The notes: a model not told the origin generated them from the sequence alone. 64,000 bases of DNA from Ciona savignyi (GCA_000149265.1 CH003416.1:1259002-1323001); one strand, 5' to 3'; shown: positions 33,477 through 45,596, counted from the stretch's first letter. A program made the numbers and translations.

Positions 33477-36328
33477 AATTATTATGCGCACAAAAGAGCA
33501 GGGAACTTACATTCAAAAATAAATAGGTACAGAATCTGAATACAAAAAAAATATGCGTACTTCACATATTCATCTTTAACTCCCTTCTACAAAATCCGCA
33601 AAACTTTAATTACACTGAAACTCCATATTAAAAAGAAGAAAATGTCCAATCAAGTTGAATCCTTTAAAGGCATTAGTTATAGTATGGTTTAAATATGGGT
33701 TGGAATTGTCTAGAAACTTTCCCGACTGACATTTTTAAGCCCGGCATATAGGCCTACGGTTTGCAAATTTTCGGTGTCGATTATTTTTAACAGCCGATGT
33801 TTCTTAATTGACTAGTATTATTCAAGTTATAATAAAGGCAAAGTTGTAGATGAATTCCACAAACTAGTTAACGGAAATAAACCCTTCATACCCCAAGTTA
33901 CCACTGGAAATCCAATAAAATATACATATTATATAGGTAGGCCTACGTGTAATACACTATTATTACGTATATAAAACACTTTAAACCAACACAAATCGAT
34001 CATGAATGTCAAGGTGAAGAAAATAGATTTGAATACTCCATACCCACCATGATCCATTTTCCGGGAAATCCTTCAACACTCAATCGCACTCAAACCAGTC
34101 TGCTTTAACTCTTCGTAATAACAGGATTGAAACAAACGCATGCGTTTAACTTCTGGGGCGTTTGCTGATATATATTAGATATATGCAGCTATTAATTTTG
34201 GGTAAACCACGTACAGAAATCAGAATTACCACCATGCCGGACAATATAAGCACGTCGGCCATTTTCCGCGTTCTGTAGCCTATATTCTTTGTTTTTCTTC
34301 AATTTTTAGATTTAAAAGGGTCAATTTATTTGAAATAAAAAAATGAAACAATAAGTTAAAATAAAAAATATATTATTCAAAATGTCGTAGTTTACCCAGA
34401 AAAGCCATTTCAGGTATTTGAACCATGTGCCAGATGTTTATAGCATTTTTTTGTTTTTACTGTTGTTTATTGTGTATAAACCAGCTTGATTAGATATCAA
34501 TTTACAAAAACATACGTTATGCACTTTGTATAAGAATTCGTTTCTGCATTAAGAAACATATAGTATAGGCCTACAGTGAAAATGGGTTTTCAAAATTGTG
34601 TTGGTTAACACTGTCAGTAACTCTTATTCCCACGGGTTTTGTGTATTCTACTGTTTAATCGCTTAGAGCACATGTAACTGTCGTATTCATTAGGGTGTTT
34701 AACGGATAGCTGTATTCTCTAAAGGAGGCGTTCAACTAATTATTCTCCCTATCTCTCCAATGCAAACTGATCTTACAAAAACGGCTGTCACTTAAAATCC
34801 TGACATAGAAAGTCTTAGATTTTTTTACAATTTAAAATTGAAGCTTGAATCTTCAACCTAAATTCAAAACCCTTCAAAATTTTGTTTAAACATTTTATGC
34901 CCATTGTAACTTCCCGACAAGGTGCTGGCTCCTAACATCTGTCTTAATGAGAGGTTGCAGTATGCTTATAGACGGCGTCCTTTATTCAGAGTTTGAAATA
35001 ACGCGTCATTGTCCAAAACTTGTGAATTTATTCGAATTTGAATGATGGCGAAAATGAAAGGTCTTGAAATGACGGTTTTCTAAGGAAAAATATATGTACA
35101 ATTTAATTATCACAAAAATTACTAGTTTGAGAAATAAAACCAATATTTACCAAATTGTGGCTGAACAGGAGCCAAAGCACGTCATACACATCTTAACAAT
35201 AACCGATAATTCCAAACCTACTAAAACTACCAAAAGACCGATTACCTCACGATAATGCTCAGGCAGTAAAAAACTAGCGTTTTATAGTTCGGTGAAATGG
35301 TGGGAAAAAGGAAATACAATAGCGATCTTATTCCCTCGTGACATCGATATAATATAAACAATAAATGGCGACGATAAATCTTACACCCATACCCCTTCGT
35401 ACATCGGCAACTTTTTCCCAACAAAACAGCTAGCAAATGCACAATCAACCCCTTTATTTTACAAAGTACTGCTCCACGATTACAATACTTTACAGCTAAA
35501 CGAGAACACCGGCGCACAGCCTAGCACATGCTGCTTTCAACCAACCAAACATTGGTGGAATCACCACCATTGTTACTTAGCAAAACACTCATTTAAAAAC
35601 AATGACTCATGGAGGGTACCACTCGTCACATCCTGCCGTTCATAGAGGTCTTAATTGGTTATACGCCATCTAAACATCCCATAATTACGGCACTGCGAGC
35701 CGTTGTTCTTGTTTAGCTGTTAAAGTTAAGTAATATTGGAGCCGATCTTCGTGAAATAAAGATGTTGATTGGGAAAAAGTTCCCGAATAACGGATGAGTA
35801 CAAGCTCAAAATTTTAAGTAAAAATCCTATATTAAACTGTAAAGAAATGCAACTGGTAACCGAGGACAAAGCAAATACGATGTTTCCATAGCAGCTGTTG
35901 GTCTTTGTCGCTTATTTTCTTGGTATCAGTCGTATTGGGGTTATGATATGTAAACCATTGGTAAACCCTTGACTTGCAGTAGCCAGATTTAAACGATAAG
36001 GATTTTGAATCTAAATGAAAGAAACTAACAGGTTCGAAATTCTTCCACGATCAGATAACAGGTTACAACTTAGCGGACGTCCACTTTTACAAGGTAATCT
36101 GGGCTTTCCGCTCAAATTATCTATGTTTGACATTTTGTAGAATTGGCGTGACAGAATTGATTTTTTACATCTACCTATATTTGTTTATGACGATTCGGGT
36201 GAACATGTAGTCAAATACAAAGAAATAGCTAGTTAAAATCACCTTGTCATGGCCATTGTTAGAGCGACAGAACAATATCAGTTAGCCAATAGCAGTTCAT
36301 TGTTCAAATAAACTGAAATCGCTGTTTA
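33477..36328. other. Intergenic, nothing convincing
   Basis: Contains a 91-codon minus frame at 35242-35517 with eight cysteines but no recognisable fold or leader. No RNA gene or repeat unit identified. Confidence 0.45.
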
Positions 36329-36509
36329 TTGCCTGAACTCAGCAGATTTATGGGTTCTACTTAATTGAAGGAAAGTTTTAATCATACATAACACACTGCA
36401 ATAGCTCCGGAAAGCCGACGGTGGGCGCGAGGTGATCTGACGATTTCCATTTGTTAACCCCCTTCGTTTTCCCATTCATGCGGAAAAACATGAATATACT
36501 ATCCTATTA
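36329..36509 (+). mobile_element. SINE, 5'-truncated
   Basis: Begins at the ATTGCCTGAACTCAGCAG body and continues through CACTGCAATAGCTCCGGAAA and TGATCTGACGATTTCC to ATCCTAT. It lacks the tRNA-like head. Confidence 0.75.
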
Positions 36510-37065
36510 GGAAAACTGTTTTAAATCTTGTGTTTTCCATAAAACCGAAAACGAAAATGATGGTACAGCTGTTTGCGACAAGTGAAAGCTGTTTTCGGTT
36601 GCTAGAAAACAATTATAGATGTTGAAATACGCACAGAATGATCACATAGACGTTCATATTAAAACTTTGTTAAAAATGACAGTGAGTAAAGAACAACACT
36701 AGAATATTTGCCCTATATATATACCTCAGTGCCCTAATTAACATAGCCTACAAATACATTTAAAGAACGCAATTATTTGGATGTTTCATTCTGAAACGAA
36801 TGACAATGGGTTATTGAATATATGGTAATTTGCAAGTTCCGTCTTGACGAATTTGTAAAATTTTAAACTCCATCTTCAGTTATGGGTTACAACCAACGTT
36901 TTTTTACTGTACGCTATATCTGCATGTATATGACGAGAGGCATTATTTATTGGGTTATCACTTTCGAGAAATCGGGTTATCACTTAGAGAAATATCACAT
37001 AGGTTCCTAAATTCAAACAAATAACTCCACCGAGATAGTCCCTAAAACCAAAATCCCGATCGGTC

Positions 37066-37195
37066 GCGCTAATCATACACAACACACTACAACATCTCCG
37101 GTAATCCGACGGTGGACGCGAGGCGATCTGACGATTTCCGTGTGTTAACCCACTTGATTTTCCCATTCATGGATAACATAATTATTCTATCTTAT
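37066..37195 (+). mobile_element. SINE 3' fragment
   Basis: CACTACAACATCTCCGGTAATC, GGCGATCTGACGATTTCCGTG and a TTCCCATTCATGG tail match the 36329 copy. Confidence 0.7.
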
Positions 37196-37469
37196 ATGTA
37201 GCAAATACAAACATATAAGAAACAGGCTTAACGACAGGATATTCTTAATTGTAGTATGCAATTCAATTAAGAGTAGCCTAACAAAGTCAAGTATTTGTTT
37301 TGTTGTAAAGATAGTGTTCGTAAAGAATATGAAGAAACACCTTTATTATTCTGTCAAAAAATTAACGATTACGTATTTTGGCTCTTTAATATACCTCTTG
37401 TACAGTATAATTCAAACGTAAATGTGCGCCGGTACTTCTAATACTGATTTCGGTCCGACTTCTGTGTAT

Positions 37470-37551
37470 GGTAGTATGGCCGAGCGGTCTAAGGCGCTGG
37501 TTTAAGGCACCAGTCATTTCGATGGCGTGGGTTCGAATCCCACTACTGCCA
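37470..37551 (+). tRNA. tRNA-Leu (anticodon AAG)
   Basis: Complete 82-nt class II tRNA. The acceptor arms GGTAGTA and TACTGCC pair over seven positions, with one T-G pair. The anticodon stem CTGGT/ACCAG encloses the loop TTAAGGC, which puts AAG at the anticodon. A long variable arm (CAT-TTCG-ATG) and a canonical B box GGGTTCGAATCCC are present. T-runs follow at 37556-37564 as a pol III terminator. No intron. Confidence 0.96.
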
Positions 37552-38209
37552 CTTATTTTTTTTTATTATTCCTATGATTGAAGTAAAACAAAATGAATAT
37601 AAAACAAAGAAACATAAACCCAAAGTTAAAATATGTTAAACTATTTATTTTTAAATGAGGTTCAATAAATGTCATGAATTTCTCCACAAAGTGCATTGCT
37701 CACGCATTACAGATTGAATCCAGGGTAAGAAAAACGGCACCTAAAACAGAAAAAAATGATAGACTTCAAATTTTAACCTCGCGAACGGAAAAACAAAGGA
37801 AGAATTATTTGAAAAGTTCCTTAAATCAACAGTACAAAAGGCACACAAAAACTAAGCATCAATTGTAAAACACATATTGATTGTATTTGTGTATGTATAA
37901 ATACAATAACTACAATGTTTATATGCTAGTAAGAATTTTTTAACGACATATTGATAAGAAGTTTGGTTGTTAACTCAAGGACCTTTTATACTTGCAGAAA
38001 CTACTTAAACCGTGTATAAAACATACCGATTCGGGTTAGGGCCCATGTTTGCATATGTGTATATATATAAATATATAAATATATACATATTATATAAATA
38101 TATACATATAGGCAAAGTCAAGTGTCTTTTACCAACCTAGTTGCTATTTAGGATAGAGAGAGAATATTTATGCAGGTAGGCCTACCCTTAAAAGGGGAGC
38201 GCAGGAGGA

Positions 38210-38400
38210 CGTTACCACACGGGCATATGTAAGATTACCTGGTGCCTACCATTTGGTTACCGCATTTATTGCAGTGGGTTGTATAGGCCCCGCTATTTAA
38301 TTATGATATGATTCAGATTATTTTACTATATTTTATTAACTCAATCATCCATTGCCGCCAGACGATCTTCATTGAGGTCTTTGCCCAAGTAGCCTACAGA
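38210..38400 (-). mobile_element. Decayed SINE copy
   Basis: Minus-strand SINE body: AGATTACCTGGTGCCTACC, ATTGCAGTGGGTTGTAT and CTTTGCCCAAGTAGCCTAC match the 46679 copy in order. It overlaps the place where the last protease exon is expected. Confidence 0.55.
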
Positions 38401-38437
38401 ACAGACATTCAGCAGTTGGGCAATGCAACACATTTAC

Positions 38438-38560
38438 CTGCATATAAATGGTCGGAAATCCGCTTTGTCCACACGTACTAGCCCCAAAACTTACAAGTCC
38501 TTGCAATTCCCATCTTCCATTTGTGGATGATTGGCACATTAAACCTCCACCGGAATCTCC
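38438..38560 (-). CDS. Protease gene, catalytic Ser exon
   Basis: 41 codons in phase 0, starting GDSGGGLMCQSSTNGRW and ending STCGQSGFPTIYMQ. The usual C-terminal helix (W-I-..-I) is not in this exon. Confidence 0.93.
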
Positions 38561-41500
38561 CTAATAAAGATAAGATGATGGAATGATAAAAATACAACAG
38601 GCTTAGCAATGCTAAAATCATTGCAAACATCCATCGTCTTACCGCACATGTGTCCCGCTTATGTTCCCCGCCGACGCAAAGTATCATATAGGTGGCCGAG
38701 TAGAAATACTTGTATTTGCAAACATCGTTATTAAGGACACGGACCAGTAGCTGCTTTAAACTGGTGTTTGGTGGACCAATACCTGGAGTAGAATATTAAA
38801 GAGATTTCTGTCAAACCTGGGGCTCCCTATGAACCTCTTGATGAAATATAAAGAAGCGTTGTATTTAATTATTTACATACCGTTTGTTGAGCCCCAACCA
38901 GTCACGTAACAAAGTTCACCGGGTTGGACGGAGAGTTTTGTAATATTTGGTAGACAAAGGGGCGCCACCTTGCGAGAGTATTGAAGTGGAGGATCTAACC
39001 GCACGAGAGCAATGTCGTACCTTTTTAACTGTAATTAAATGGTTTAGCCTAGTGGTCGGCAACCTTTAAACTTAAAGAGCCCTTTTAGCCAATACTCCAC
39101 AAAATAAAAATCACTTGGAGCCGCAAAACTAAAAATATTTTTGCATTAAAAGGAAAACAACACTGTGTGAATAAAGACCCAAATGTTCTTATGCTTTTTT
39201 CTTATTTTCATAGGTATTAAACTTATTAAGCTACAGTAGAAAAAAATAATAAGAGCCGTATCAGAAGGATGAAGAGCCGCAGGTTGCCGATGTCTGGTTT
39301 AACCAAATTGTTAAGGCTGCCGATACATATATCAAACTGTATACAAAAATTGACTTTCTGCCGAGCCAATATAAAATGGTGGTGTGGTCGACTGGTTAGC
39401 GTAGCCGATTATTATTCTAAATTCTTGTTAAGAAAGAAGCAGTGTGACGACAAATCACCACACAACTTGGCTCGAAAAAAATTATCGTATGATACTTTGG
39501 GTGTTATTAAAAAAAAACATTTTCTAATGCAGTAGATTAAATCGTGAATTGAGTTTGAAGTGCTGTTCCACCCACCCATATGTTGTACATTGGATGTAGA
39601 TAAATTTGACTACTGTTCAGGTAACGAATGGAAATGCCATCTTCATTGATGTTCCTGGTGTGGCTGCCTATCCTGAGGTGCAATCCATTGTACCTAGCAA
39701 TTTTTAAAACATAAAAATAAACAGCTCGGGGAATAAATATGAAAATCATGGTGACAGGATACCTAAATCAATATGCGGTGTAATGTTTTATTCCATAAAT
39801 GGGGAAACACGAGGAAAGTATCACACGGAAAATCATAAGATTCCCTAATTACTTGAACCTGCCTGTAATTTTTGGGTTAATCTAACTAGTGCCTGAGTAA
39901 TCTCCATGTACGTTTTCCCATTCACAGAGGTGAAACATAAAAATATTTCTTCTTAAATAAATATTTCTATTAAATATATATTGAGTTACCTCATTTGAAA
40001 TGTTGAACGGTCGAGAAAACAGTGAGCTGAGGTTATCACCCAGCCTTTACATATAATAGTCGCACTGCAAAGAAGTCGGTTGACTTTCCATAGGCTTACC
40101 TGTTAGGTGAATTAAAATTTTTTAAATCAATTATTCTTAAAAATAGTTATTTCTACCTATTTTGAAACCCCAAAATTAGCTTATTGTAAAGTTGTACTTA
40201 CTTATTTAAGCAACAAACAATTGTGGCTCAAAAACTACAATTGCGCTAAGCGATTTCAAAAACGAAAGTTCAAAACATATCGATCAAAAGGTTATTATAT
40301 TTCAAGTAATCCCAATAATATCGAAAATCTTACCTGCCACGGCCAAGCATGGGGTTGGGAGGATTCGCCCCCCACAATTTTCCTAGGGGAGAAAGAATTA
40401 GGTTGGCCACATGATGTCGCACTAGAGTCACAGAAGTATGGACACGGCGACGATTCTTCAGTCTAGCAACACAGGTCCGAAGTAAGAATGACAAAAGAAA
40501 ACGATAGAAATAAATTACGCAATGGAAAGGGTATTGAATTACGCAATGGGAAATTATTGAATTACGCAATGGAAATCTTGGCGATAAAATAAATTATGCC
40601 GTCACCGTTTAGGAATGAGTAAGTAATCCTAAGAAATTCGATCACTACCGGGTATCAATTTACAGTGAAATTCTGTAAATGTTTTACTGGTGGGTTAATT
40701 ACAAAAAAAATTAGTTCTCGGCCCTAATTGCTTGATGAAGACTGATCACATGTTTAACTCTCACTGCTAGTTCTGGCCAGTTTTAGGAATTTCGTTTGCC
40801 TTAAAACACCCAGCAATTTAAAAGTTTTTGCATTGGTTGGCATGTTAAGATGGACAAAAAGTAAACACAAAACAATAGTTAAAATTGTTTTAGTATCAAC
40901 ACAAGGGCTATTTTCCCATCACGAATAATAAATCAGACCCCGATCGGTTGTGCAATGTTAAGTAGGACAAAAATTTGCATTTAAGCAAAACAAGATTGAA
41001 AAGTATGAAACTGAACTTGCTTCGCGGTCGGTATTAGATTAACATCCGCAATTTAATTTCTATTTACCAGCGGATTTTGGCCCGCGAATTTCAAAAGGCT
41101 GTGTTGTGTCGTTTTTCTAGTTTTAACTAGAGTGTGCTATAGTTTAAATACATTTGTGGTTTGGAAGATTGGATAAAACAGGATATTTATGTCTGTCTTT
41201 AAAGTGCCCTAATAAAGAATGTGGATGGTAATAAAAGTGTCACGTTTGTACAACAACTAGCGTGTCTTGCAAAAGAATCACGTTGATATAATTTTTAACC
41301 TATACTTAAGTGTGGAATGAAGCAACGTCTGATCCAGGGGTTTTACAAAACATTGCATTTTAGATTCCAGAGATTAAACATGTCAACCATTATGCTTAAC
41401 CGCTGAGTTACTCGACCGCACTGTATAAATAACTATTTATGTGTAAACAAACCTACCGAGATTCTTTGAAACAAGCTTGACGTGTTATTGGATAAATTGC

Positions 41501-43211
41501 CAGCTAAGGTGGTCCCAATCTATTGTGGAAAAGGTTATATTTATATAGGCAGAAACATAACACTGTCTAATTTGCATGCTAGATTTGTTACATTGTACAT
41601 GCTGGAGGATACGTTACAATTCGTTGAACTGATTCGTTACAAACAAATACTACCATGATGTATAGGGTAGAATAAGATAGTATATTTAATGGGAAAACGC
41701 AAAGGGTATTAACACAGGAACAATCGTCAACACATTGCCAGTTCGTAATATAGAGCGTTACCATACTTGTTACGTCTTTTCGCGGGATCTACTAAACCAA
41801 ACGTAGCACAACAGGACTCCTTGTGTGTGTTACTAAACCAAACGTAGCACAACATGACTCTCTTTCAACTTCTTTTCAACGTTATTACAAAACGGTTTTT
41901 AATTTTACTTAAAGGACCACTTTAACTTGTGAACTTTAATTTTATACAAAATGAAATGTTTTATTAAAATTAAAAAAACACACATTGAAATTCAAAGTAA
42001 CTGCGAAAATCACTTCGCGCCAACCATCGAGTTACCTCAGCTAGTGCAATGTATTGTAATTTTATCGAGATATTTCTTTAGTATTGCAACAACCCAATAA
42101 TCCAATGGGTTTAGCCATTGTCTTCAGTGCCGAAGGATATAGACGACTCGCTAGCGTTCGGTTTCGAATCGTTAACCCTTCGACTAAAAGCCGATACACT
42201 TACCCTTTGACAATTCAATTTCCACAGACCAATGTCATCAAATAAGCGAACGCTGAACAAGTGGTAATACAAACTTTATCTCGTTCATCAATATTGTCAA
42301 TTTAAAATAACCCACTACAAAACGACATAAGATCAGGAGAGAAATGGACATACATTGACAGGTTGAGATGTTGTGGTGTCCCTCGTGAAATTAGCCATTG
42401 GTTGACTTGGCGTGGCTGCTAAAATTTGTTCTGAAAGGACACTGACGTAATATAATACGCGGCGTCACAATAAACAGTATCTCATAATATCGTCTAGGTA
42501 ACAGGGGGATTTTACAATAATAAAAATAAACATGGAAACACGAAACATAGATTAAAGGTATATTCCTGCCAACTATTAAAACCATTTACCATTTAGTTAC
42601 AATAGACTTGTTATTGATTAGTAAGCTCAAGAAATTTGTCATTTGCGCCCAACCACGATACATTAAAAGCTTGTACAGACTTCTATGGCAACGCAAACAT
42701 TTTTAAAATGCAAAAAATTTGGGTTTAACATATGTTAAATGTTTGTCATAAACACTTTAGGAAAGTTGACAAAATTTTTAAGATTTACGACTACAGCGGA
42801 ACGAAACAATTACAGCATGGAAAACCCAACGATAGTTTACCTGGCCGAAGCAGACAAAGTAGTGACGTGCATCTTTCTCTCTCAAGTCTCTTGCCGGGAC
42901 ATGCCTGTCTGATTGTTTCTCTATTCGTTAAAGGTTCCACCAAGCAAGCACGTGAACGAAATCTAAAGCTGAATGATCCGCACGAATGATTGCAGATAGA
43001 CCAGTCTGACCACGCGGACCATCGTGTAGCTGGAAAGTACGGAACTAAAATTTTGTTAAACAAAGAAGGGGTTCTATTACTAAAAGTTAAATAAAGACTC
43101 TCTATATTTAAATTTATCTCATAGGTCTAATTCCGAATAACGTTTCTGGACTTACCTATGGTATTATTTCGAACACCAAGGTTTGCAAGCCCACAGTCCC
43201 AAATAGTACAC
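38438..43211 (-). CDS. Secreted modular trypsin-like serine protease with a thrombospondin type 1 repeat; 5' and 3' ends incomplete
   Basis: Nine exons join in frame on the minus strand: 43156-43211, 42841-43029, 42354-42418, 40334-40462, 39990-40099, 39576-39693, 38881-39028, 38643-38782, 38438-38560. Domain order: a short Cys-containing segment (CTIWDCGLANLGVRNNTI), a TSR (RWSAWSDWSICNHSCG...), a Thr/Ser/Pro linker, a light-chain Cys segment, activation site RK/IVGG, then the S1 catalytic domain. The triad is present: His in TSAHC, Asp in YDIALVRL, Ser in GDSGGG. The Asp six residues before the catalytic Ser (DTCAGDS) predicts cleavage after Lys or Arg. The family acts outside cells in clotting, complement-like cascades and matrix turnover. 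The signal peptide exon is not found. After 38438 the frame either reads through 20 codons to a stop or splices over 44 nt to a small exon ending IVWRQWMIELI; neither is proven. Confidence 0.92.
38643..38782 (-). CDS. Protease gene, exon before the catalytic Ser
   Basis: IGPPNTSLKQLLVRVLNNDVC to GEHKRDTCA. It contains the methionine-loop region and the S1-pocket Asp. Confidence 0.9.
38881..39028 (-). CDS. Protease gene, catalytic Asp exon
   Basis: LKRYDIALVRLDPPLQYSR, then APLCLPN, then CYVTGWGSTNG, the standard S1 run from catalytic Asp to the VTGWG strand. Confidence 0.93.
39050..39296. mobile_element. hAT-type short element, 247 bp
   Basis: Ends TAGTGGTCGGCAACCT and AGGTTGCCGATGTCTG, flanked by GTTTAGCC (39042-39049) and GTTTAACC (39297-39304), an 8-bp duplication with one mismatch. 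GAGCCGC motifs lie inside both ends. Located in the intron before the catalytic Asp exon. Confidence 0.78.
39576..39693 (-). CDS. Protease gene, exon between His and Asp
   Basis: 118 nt (phase 2 to 0). Reads LHLRIGSHTRNINEDG and ends HPMYNIW at the GTGGGTGG donor. Confidence 0.88.
39990..40099 (-). CDS. Protease gene, catalytic His exon
   Basis: Encodes VSLWKVNRLLCSATIICKGW then VITSAHCFLDRSTFQM. Its AG acceptor at 40100-40101 keeps phase 0 with WPWQ. Another AG 18 codons downstream would break the frame. Confidence 0.9.
40334..40462 (-). CDS. Protease gene, activation-site exon
   Basis: 43 codons in phase 0, containing CPYFCDSSATSCGQP and the zymogen cleavage site RK/IVGGE, ending HAWPWQ. 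The CG-P cysteine would hold the light chain to the catalytic domain. Confidence 0.92.
40514..40570. promoter_or_regulatory. Three ATTACGCAAT motifs
   Basis: ATTACGCAAT at 40514, 40538 and 40561, each followed by GG. The motif fits the C/EBP or PAR-bZIP half-site pattern. The cluster is 50-110 nt upstream of the activation-site exon, in the long intron of the protease gene, so an internal promoter or enhancer is possible. The rest of this intron (to 42353) holds only SINE pieces near 41690-41760 and 42105-42211. Confidence 0.35.
42105..42211 (-). mobile_element. SINE head, divergent subfamily
   Basis: Minus strand, with a canonical B box (CGATTCGAAACC), a CGAAGGGTTA anticodon-side arm and the GCCGAAGGATATAGACGACTC body. 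Closer to a tRNA than the 4076 copy. Confidence 0.55.
42354..42418 (-). CDS. Protease gene, Thr/Ser-rich linker exon
   Basis: 65 nt (phase 1 to 0) between TSR and light-chain exon. Encodes AATPSQPMANFTRDTTTSQP, likely O-glycosylated, with one N-glycan sequon (NFT). Confidence 0.75.
42841..43029 (-). CDS. Protease gene, thrombospondin type 1 repeat exon
   Basis: 189 nt, phase 1-1. WSAWSDWSICNHSCG carries the tandem W-x-x-W motif (a C-mannosylation site), followed by SFRFRSRAC with the Arg ladder, and CPG...ERCTSLLC to complete six cysteines. A whole TSR in one exon. Confidence 0.93.
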
Positions 43212-44096
43212 CTGCGTGATAAATTAGATTATATAGCTCAATGACACTATAATATTTTTTTACAATTACAAAGCCAAAGTGAAAAAAACGTAAAACATAT
43301 AATATTCATAAACATGTGTCTAAATTTCTTAAAGCTAAATCTTGTGCAATAATTATATCAATACAACTACTATATATATACTTACGCTAACAGAAATATG
43401 AATTTATTCATTGCATTCGTTACACAGACATATTTTAGCCACCTGTCAAGCGCAGACTCTCTCAAAAACTGTCTGACAGCTCATAACAAACTTGAGTAAC
43501 AAGTTAACAACAGATAAAATTATCCACTGTAGGCTAAAACGGATATAGTTTATGATACTACAGTGGCCTGAGGGCACACATAATTATATTTAAATCAATT
43601 TGGTAGCCGGATGACCCAAGATTGTAAAGCTGTCGTAAAATGCATTATATTATTAAAAAAATAAAAGTTTATATTTCTCACAAAAATATGACGTAATTTA
43701 GTTTCGTTGATAGAAAATAAGGCAGACGTTCCAATAAAATTCCTGTCAGTAAAATTAATGCACCATGAAAAAATATAGTGTGTATGAAATAGTTCTAAAA
43801 TCTTTATATTGATTTCCAGAAAACCGACGATGGTTGTTTAATATTCGATGCTCAGTTCCAACTCTACATGTCAAACAGAATAATCACAATAGACCGCAAA
43901 ATTTGCATTTAATTTTAAAACGCAACCGGATTTTTGCATTTATTCTAAAAAACCCAGGTATGGGGAAATTTCCTGTACACAACGTTTATGTGCTGCTTAA
44001 AAGGTATGAAAGCCGGGAATTCACCCGGGGGAAAGATGATAGTGAAAGGCTTTTGTCTGACACACAGCGTGCTGTTTTCCAAAACTTTGCGGAACC

Positions 44097-44104
44097 TATA
44101 AAAG
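44097..44104 (+). promoter_or_regulatory. TATA box of cysteine-rich peptide gene 1
   Basis: TATAAAAG, 206 nt upstream of the ATG. A polypyrimidine tract with CATTTCAG (ending 44268) lies 34 nt before the ATG and may be a 5'-UTR or trans-splice acceptor. Confidence 0.55.
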
Positions 44105-44302
44105 AATTCTCCCTAGCTTTCTCGAACCAGTTCACAACTTCGCTTGTGGCAAAGCACTTGCGAAACTGCAAGCAGAGACAATTTCCAGTTGAGCGATTTA
44201 AAGCGGAGAAAGAAAAATATGTTTGCTTATTCGTTTAAACTATTTAAATTGTTTTTGCTGCATTTCAGGTGACTTGTAAGGATAAGTACGTAAAAAGAAA
44301 TA

Positions 44303-45240
44303 ATGAACACCAACAACAGCAAACTTGTGATAATGGCCGGATTTGGTATACTTATTGCAATATTTCTGTCAAAATGCGAAGTCAGTCATGCAGCTAATAT
44401 CGACAACAGAGGTATTCTATCTTTTTAGACATCTCATTGTTGCAGTGTTAATATTATATAATATACAAATCAGCTAAACTTAATCTAGCATATTAATTTG
44501 GAGTATAGCATCACCACGTTCTATTATTATTCCACATTGTCTTTTATAGGGAAATCTCTTTTGTATTATATTTTGTTTTTGCGGTTTTTAATTACAGTTA
44601 TAAGCGTCGTCGTATTGAATTACGCAGAGTAAAAGGAACTTTTCTCTTTACCTTTACATTTAAAACGTGTACATCCAGAATTATAATTTTCACTCGACAT
44701 TCTTATTAAACGGCTTATGTCATCATTTTACAACGGAAAAAATGTTTAATTTAGAAACGTGAACGATTTTAGGCTTACGAGATATTATTATGATTATTAC
44801 TTCAATAAAATTTTCATTTTTAGGGGCAAATCAATTATTTAAGCTTGCGGATATACAGGAGAGCACTATAGAGGTAAATACAATTGATCTAACATTTAAA
44901 AATAAATTGAGCAATTTGCGTCTGGCTAATTCTTGCATTTCCTAACTTTCAGCAGGGTGGCATGCTACAAGAACACTCTAGAGTTAAGCGTGCTGCGGGC
45001 ATCAACTACAGAATCGTTCGATTTTGCTACTCTAGCTTTTGCAGGCGCCGATCCTGTGCAAAGCTGAGAGGAATAGGTAGGTATCCTATATATCTAACCA
45101 CAACAGTATTTACGTAAACATCGTCGGTGAGAACCGTAAGGTTATACCCTATGAACTCACTGAACTGTTATTCGACAGAAGGAAGAATGTGCATCTTCTG
45201 TGTACGAAACGTTTGCGCCGGACACCAACTCCTGGGATAA
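44303..45240 (+). CDS. Cysteine-rich secreted peptide precursor 1 (114 aa, four exons)
   Basis: Exons 44303-44411, 44824-44873, 44953-45076 and 45179-45240, intron phases 1, 0, 1. Residues 1-31 are a signal peptide (hydrophobic VIMAGFGILIAIFL). Residues about 32-62 form a propiece rich in Asp, Glu and Gln. RVKR at 63-66 is a furin-type cleavage site. The predicted mature peptide, residues 67-114, is strongly basic and has six cysteines at 78, 83, 88, 99, 102 and 107 (spacing 4-4-10-2-4), with RFCYSSFCRRRSC before and RMCIFCVRNVCAG after the last intron. I do not recognise the family. A cationic cysteine-hairpin peptide released by furin suggests an antimicrobial or hormone-like role; that is an inference. 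Its paralogue is at 49831. AATAAA follows at 45521-45526. Confidence 0.85.
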
Positions 45241-45520
45241 AAAGAGTCGCTTAGTAAACAGCATTTTTTACTACTTTGTTCGTCGGCCAATTCCCACCTA
45301 CCGAGTTGTTGTTGTCGAAATTAAAGTGAATTCAAAGCTTCTTTTGTGTATCCAATAACTTTGTCGTCTCAGCTGAATATCAGTAATTTATTGCAATGCC
45401 CAACCGGGAATTTAACTATATTTCTGCTTGTAATTTATTATATTTGACTTTTGTATATACGGTTTTTGTTATTTTCTTCAATGTAAACTTATAAATGCGC
45501 AATTTCATTAGCTCTTTTAC

Positions 45521-45526
45521 AATAAA
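45521..45526 (+). terminator. Poly(A) signal of peptide gene 1
   Basis: AATAAA, 281 nt downstream of the stop codon; the first such signal on this strand after the gene. Confidence 0.55.
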
Positions 45527-45555
45527 CCATGCAAACCACCGGTTCATCGACTCAC

Positions 45556-45596
45556 CTTGTCCCATAGCAAGCCACGACTCACAAATATTGCCTTGT
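45556..45596 (-). CDS. Possible upstream exon of the protease gene
   Basis: 41 nt between a TTATGTTGTAG acceptor and a strong GTGAGTCG donor; reads QGNICESWLAMGQ. It ends in phase 1 while 43156-43211 needs phase 2, so another exon would have to lie between. If real, the cysteine-peptide gene at 44303 is nested in an intron of the protease gene on the opposite strand. Confidence 0.3.

Noticed and set aside
38040..38105. ATATAT-rich block
   Set aside because: Simple AT microsatellite without further structure.
43834..44238. 134-codon plus-strand frame upstream of peptide gene 1
   Set aside because: It contains the TATA box of that gene and overlaps its presumed 5' UTR; no protein features. 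Probably chance.
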